Positions 24,903 through 27,122 of a stretch of DNA of 27,122 nucleotides are shown in pieces. The notes beneath the pieces were generated by a model that was not told the DNA's origin, did not search any database, and was given only the letters and a program-made list of their open reading frames with translations. The position numbers were made by a program, and so were the translations under genes. Location: positions 1-27,122 of IMG/VR virus record IMGVR_UViG_3300046791_000600; one strand, written 5' to 3'. Each line of letters opens with the position of its first letter. Positions within the stretch are counted from its first letter, which is position 1. This stretch comes from a virus.

Positions 24903-27122
24903 TGGCCGAACAGATTAGCCGCCGCGCGCAGAACGTCACCGGCGCCCCCTTCGAGGGCGCGTTCGAGAACCAGCTCCTGCGCTTCGGCTCGAAGGGGCTG
25001 AACCTGGCGATCTCGCTCGACGCGATGGAGGGCTGGTCCCGCCTCACCAACATCTGGCACCAGAACGAGGGCGAGGCGACCACCCGCCCGGGGCAGTTCG
25101 CGCGCTGGACCCACGGCGGCTCGCCCACCCACTCGATCCGCCGGCTGCACGTCCCGCGCGGTCCCTCGACCCGTTTCTGGGGCGTCGGCACGTCGCTGCA
25201 CCGCGGCGGCCTCGGCGCGACCACCAGCATCGACGGCGGCTACTCCGGCAACCCGCTCGCGCTCCTGCCGCACCGCCCGACGCTCTCGGGCGACCCGTGG
25301 CTGTTCGTCGGCGACTCGGCCAAGATGGCGAAGGCGCGCGGCGACGGGCTCGTCCTCCCGATCGGGCTGCCCGCGCCCTCGGCCGCGCCCGTCAGTGCGC
25401 TCGACACCGAGTACCGCACGCTCGTCTGCCAGTTCGAGGCCGCCGACGGGACCGACGCCGCGAACTGGACGGGCACGCCCGGCACCGACACCGCCGGCCA
25501 CGACGCGGCGGCGCCGATCGTCGAGGACAGCACCATCATCCCGCCGTTCAGCGACTCGACCTCGCTCTGCCGGTTCAAGAACACGCCCGGCGCCGCGACC
25601 TCGACCTACGACACCTGGTGGGGCGCGGCGGTCAGCGCCGACATGACCCAGGTGTCGCTCTACCCCACGGGCCTCGGCCCCCGAGCGGCCACCGACGACG
25701 ACGTCGTCCACTTCTGGATGTTCTTCTCGCTGCCGCATCTCCTCTCCGAGATGCGGATCTACTTCGTCTGCTCGCCGGACTTCGCACCGACCGTCCTCCC
25801 CGGCACGGTCGGCGATGTCGGCGGCAACGACGACGCCTACTACAAGGCGTTCCGGCCGCACGACTTCGCGCAGGCGATCCAGGGCCACCTCGCGCAGGTC
25901 GAGGCGTCCGAGAGCGCGCGCGTCAAGGCGGTGCGCGATCAGGACCTGAAGACCCGCGGCATCGGCGACATCCGCGACACCTGGGCCGAGCTGCGCGCCG
26001 TCAAGGATCCGAAGCGCGCGGTCTCGCTCGCTGCCGCCGGCGGCAGCTACCAGTGGTTCGAGTTCGGCACCGTCGGCAGTCCGCTCCGGCGCGGCGACTT
26101 CCAGCGGATCGGCGTCACGCCCGGCCGCGACTGGTCGACCATCACCGGCATCATCGTCTACGTCCGCATGGACATCGACGAGCGCGACGCGGAAGGCGTG
26201 CTCGGCCTCGATGATCTCTACCTCACCGGCGGCTTCGGCCCCGACACCATCGAGCCCGGCGCGCAGCAGTATGACTACCGCGTCACCCACTACGACCCGC
26301 GCACCGGCTGCGAGTCGAACGGCTCACCCGAGCAGCTGCCCGCCGCCTATCTCGATAGCGTGCGCCGGCCGATCGTCATCGACCCACCCGCCTACGGCGA
26401 CGGCGCCGTCCGCCAGCGCTTCTACCGGCGCGGCGGCTCGATCATCGACGACTGGTATTTCCTCGGCGAGAACACCGCCGACGGCGCGACGTTCACCGAT
26501 CGCCTCTCGGACGCCGAGACGGTCACCGCCGGGACGCTCCCCACCGATCACTTCCAGCCGATCCCGACCGTCGACAACGACGGCACCACCATCCTGGCGC
26601 AGCCGCTCCCCGCGCTCTGGGGGCCGATCGAGGGGATGCTGTTCGGTTGCGGCGATCTCTATCGCCCCGGGCATGTCTACTACTCGATGCCGGACGCGCC
26701 CGACCACTGGTCGTCCTCGGGCAACACCGAAGTGTGCGCCCCCTCCGAGGAGCTGATGAACGGCGGCGTCGCCGGCCACCAGGGCTTCGTCTTCAGCCGC
26801 TCGCGGCTCTACCTGCTCTACCCGAACCTCTCCGGCCAGTCGGGCACCGTCACCGCGACGCCGTCGCTCTGCACGCGCGGCTTGCTCGGGCGCTGGGCGA
26901 TGACGGTCGGCCCCGGCGGGCTGGTCTTCTTCGTCGCCGAGGACGGCGTCTTCGTCACGCAGGGCGGCCCGGAGGAGCGCCTCAGCGAGGCGATCAATCC
27001 GCTCTTCTACGGCACGGTCGTCAACGGCTACCAGCCGATCGACAAGGCGGCGGTCACCGCGCTGCGTCTCACCTGCTGGGAGAACGATCTCTACTTCCTC
27101 TATCAGGACCTCACCGGCGCGC
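24902..27122 (+). CDS. Tail hub / nozzle-like protein (3' truncated)
   Basis: The frame is open from the ATG at 24902 to the window end, at least 740 residues. I checked the translation line by line through about 26,700 and saw no stop; the rest also reads as continuous protein. The N-terminus (SRRAQNVTGAPFEGAFENQL) and GWSRLTNIWHQNEGEATTRP resemble the start of phage tail hub or stabilisation proteins. Residues ~480-740 read as propeller blades: YDYRVTHYDPRTG, LFGCGDLYRPGHVYYSMPDA, GHQGFVFSRSRLYLLYPN, GGLVFFVAEDGVFVTQGGPE. This is the style of the P22 gp10-like nozzle/stabilisation family. It is coupled to the connector gene upstream. The role is an inference, but the set connector-connector-hub is typical of podovirus-like tails. 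Confidence 0.65.
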   Translation, partial: MAEQISRRAQNVTGAPFEGAFENQLLRFGSKGLNLAISLDAMEGWSRLTNIWHQNEGEATTRPGQFARWTHGGSPTHSIRRLHVPRGPSTRFWGVGTSLHRGGLGATTSIDGGYSGNPLALLPHRPTLSGDPWLFVGDSAKMAKARGDGLVLPIGLPAPSAAPVSALDTEYRTLVCQFEAADGTDAANWTGTPGTDTAGHDAAAPIVEDSTIIPPFSDSTSLCRFKNTPGAATSTYDTWWGAAVSADMTQVSLYPTGLGPRAATDDDVVHFWMFFSLPHLLSEMRIYFVCSPDFAPTVLPGTVGDVGGNDDAYYKAFRPHDFAQAIQGHLAQVEASESARVKAVRDQDLKTRGIGDIRDTWAELRAVKDPKRAVSLAAAGGSYQWFEFGTVGSPLRRGDFQRIGVTPGRDWSTITGIIVYVRMDIDERDAEGVLGLDDLYLTGGFGPDTIEPGAQQYDYRVTHYDPRTGCESNGSPEQLPAAYLDSVRRPIVIDPPAYGDGAVRQRFYRRGGSIIDDWYFLGENTADGATFTDRLSDAETVTAGTLPTDHFQPIPTVDNDGTTILAQPLPALWGPIEGMLFGCGDLYRPGHVYYSMPDAPDHWSSSGNTEVCAPSEELMNGGVAGHQGFVFSRSRLYLLYPNLSGQSGTVTATPSLCTRGLLGRWAMTVGPGGLVFFVAEDGVFVTQGGPEERLSEAINPLFYGTVVNGYQPIDKAAVTALRLTCWENDLYFLYQDLTGA

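Noticed and set aside
25297-26756. Plus-strand open frames of 305 and 181 residues
   Set aside because: They lie in other frames of the open hub gene and have Arg/Ala- or Ser/Thr/Pro-rich out-of-frame composition.
1-27122. Alternative genetic code (TAG or TGA recoding)
   Set aside because: Both TAG and TGA end many genes exactly where downstream starts overlap or follow, so they act as normal stops; only the same-frame junctions noted in the findings remain open.
1-27122. tRNA genes, integrase or insertion sequences
   Set aside because: None was recognised by eye on either strand; almost all of the window is accounted for by virion genes.

Overview
The window is one continuous, plus-strand structural module of a double-stranded DNA tailed bacteriophage (Caudoviricetes). 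It opens inside the large terminase and then runs through portal, candidate scaffold, major capsid protein, small head proteins, a connector candidate, a long host-recognition (fibre) region and two more connector-like genes. It ends inside a large hub- or nozzle-like protein. I recognise no bacterial gene, integrase, replication gene, tRNA or lysis enzyme, so free phage and prophage cannot be told apart. GC is very high, with G or C at most third codon positions; the host is therefore probably a high-GC bacterium, but the sequence does not identify it.

Layout. 1-1836: end of terminase, a ribbon-helix-helix-like protein, a 27-residue membrane peptide and a zinc-ribbon-like protein. 1837-3996: portal. 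4009-7505: a protein of unknown function, then a packed chain of very small basic or glycine/proline-rich genes, then an IPT/TIG-domain protein. 7652-10433: candidate scaffold, major capsid protein and two decoration-like proteins. 10442-12702: a beta-rich structural protein, a small membrane protein with a coiled coil, a connector candidate and two small unknowns. 12711-23485: about 10.8 kb of fibre and adhesin-type genes, including a 1502-residue fibre built from modules, with a methyltransferase and a DUF115/MptE-like gene embedded. 23534-27122: two connector-like genes and the start of a tail hub or nozzle protein.

How it works together. The genes are almost contiguous, and many stop and start codons overlap (TGATG or ATGA), so long transcripts with translational coupling are likely. 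Terminase and portal package DNA into a shell of scaffold and capsid protein; I see no maturation protease. No tape-measure or tail-tube gene was recognised before the hub-like protein. Together with the connector-like and nozzle-like genes this suggests, but does not prove, a short-tailed (podovirus-like) particle. An unusually large share of the window goes to carbohydrate-binding-like and repeat-built fibre modules.

Most interesting: the repeat shaft with a compositionally foreign LamG domain spliced into it; a peptide motif (CIVDFP) shared by two fibre-region genes at module ends; the enzyme pair coupled to a fibre gene; same-frame gene pairs split by a single stop codon; and the chain of tiny genes whose shared basic C-termini coincide with embedded Shine-Dalgarno sequences.
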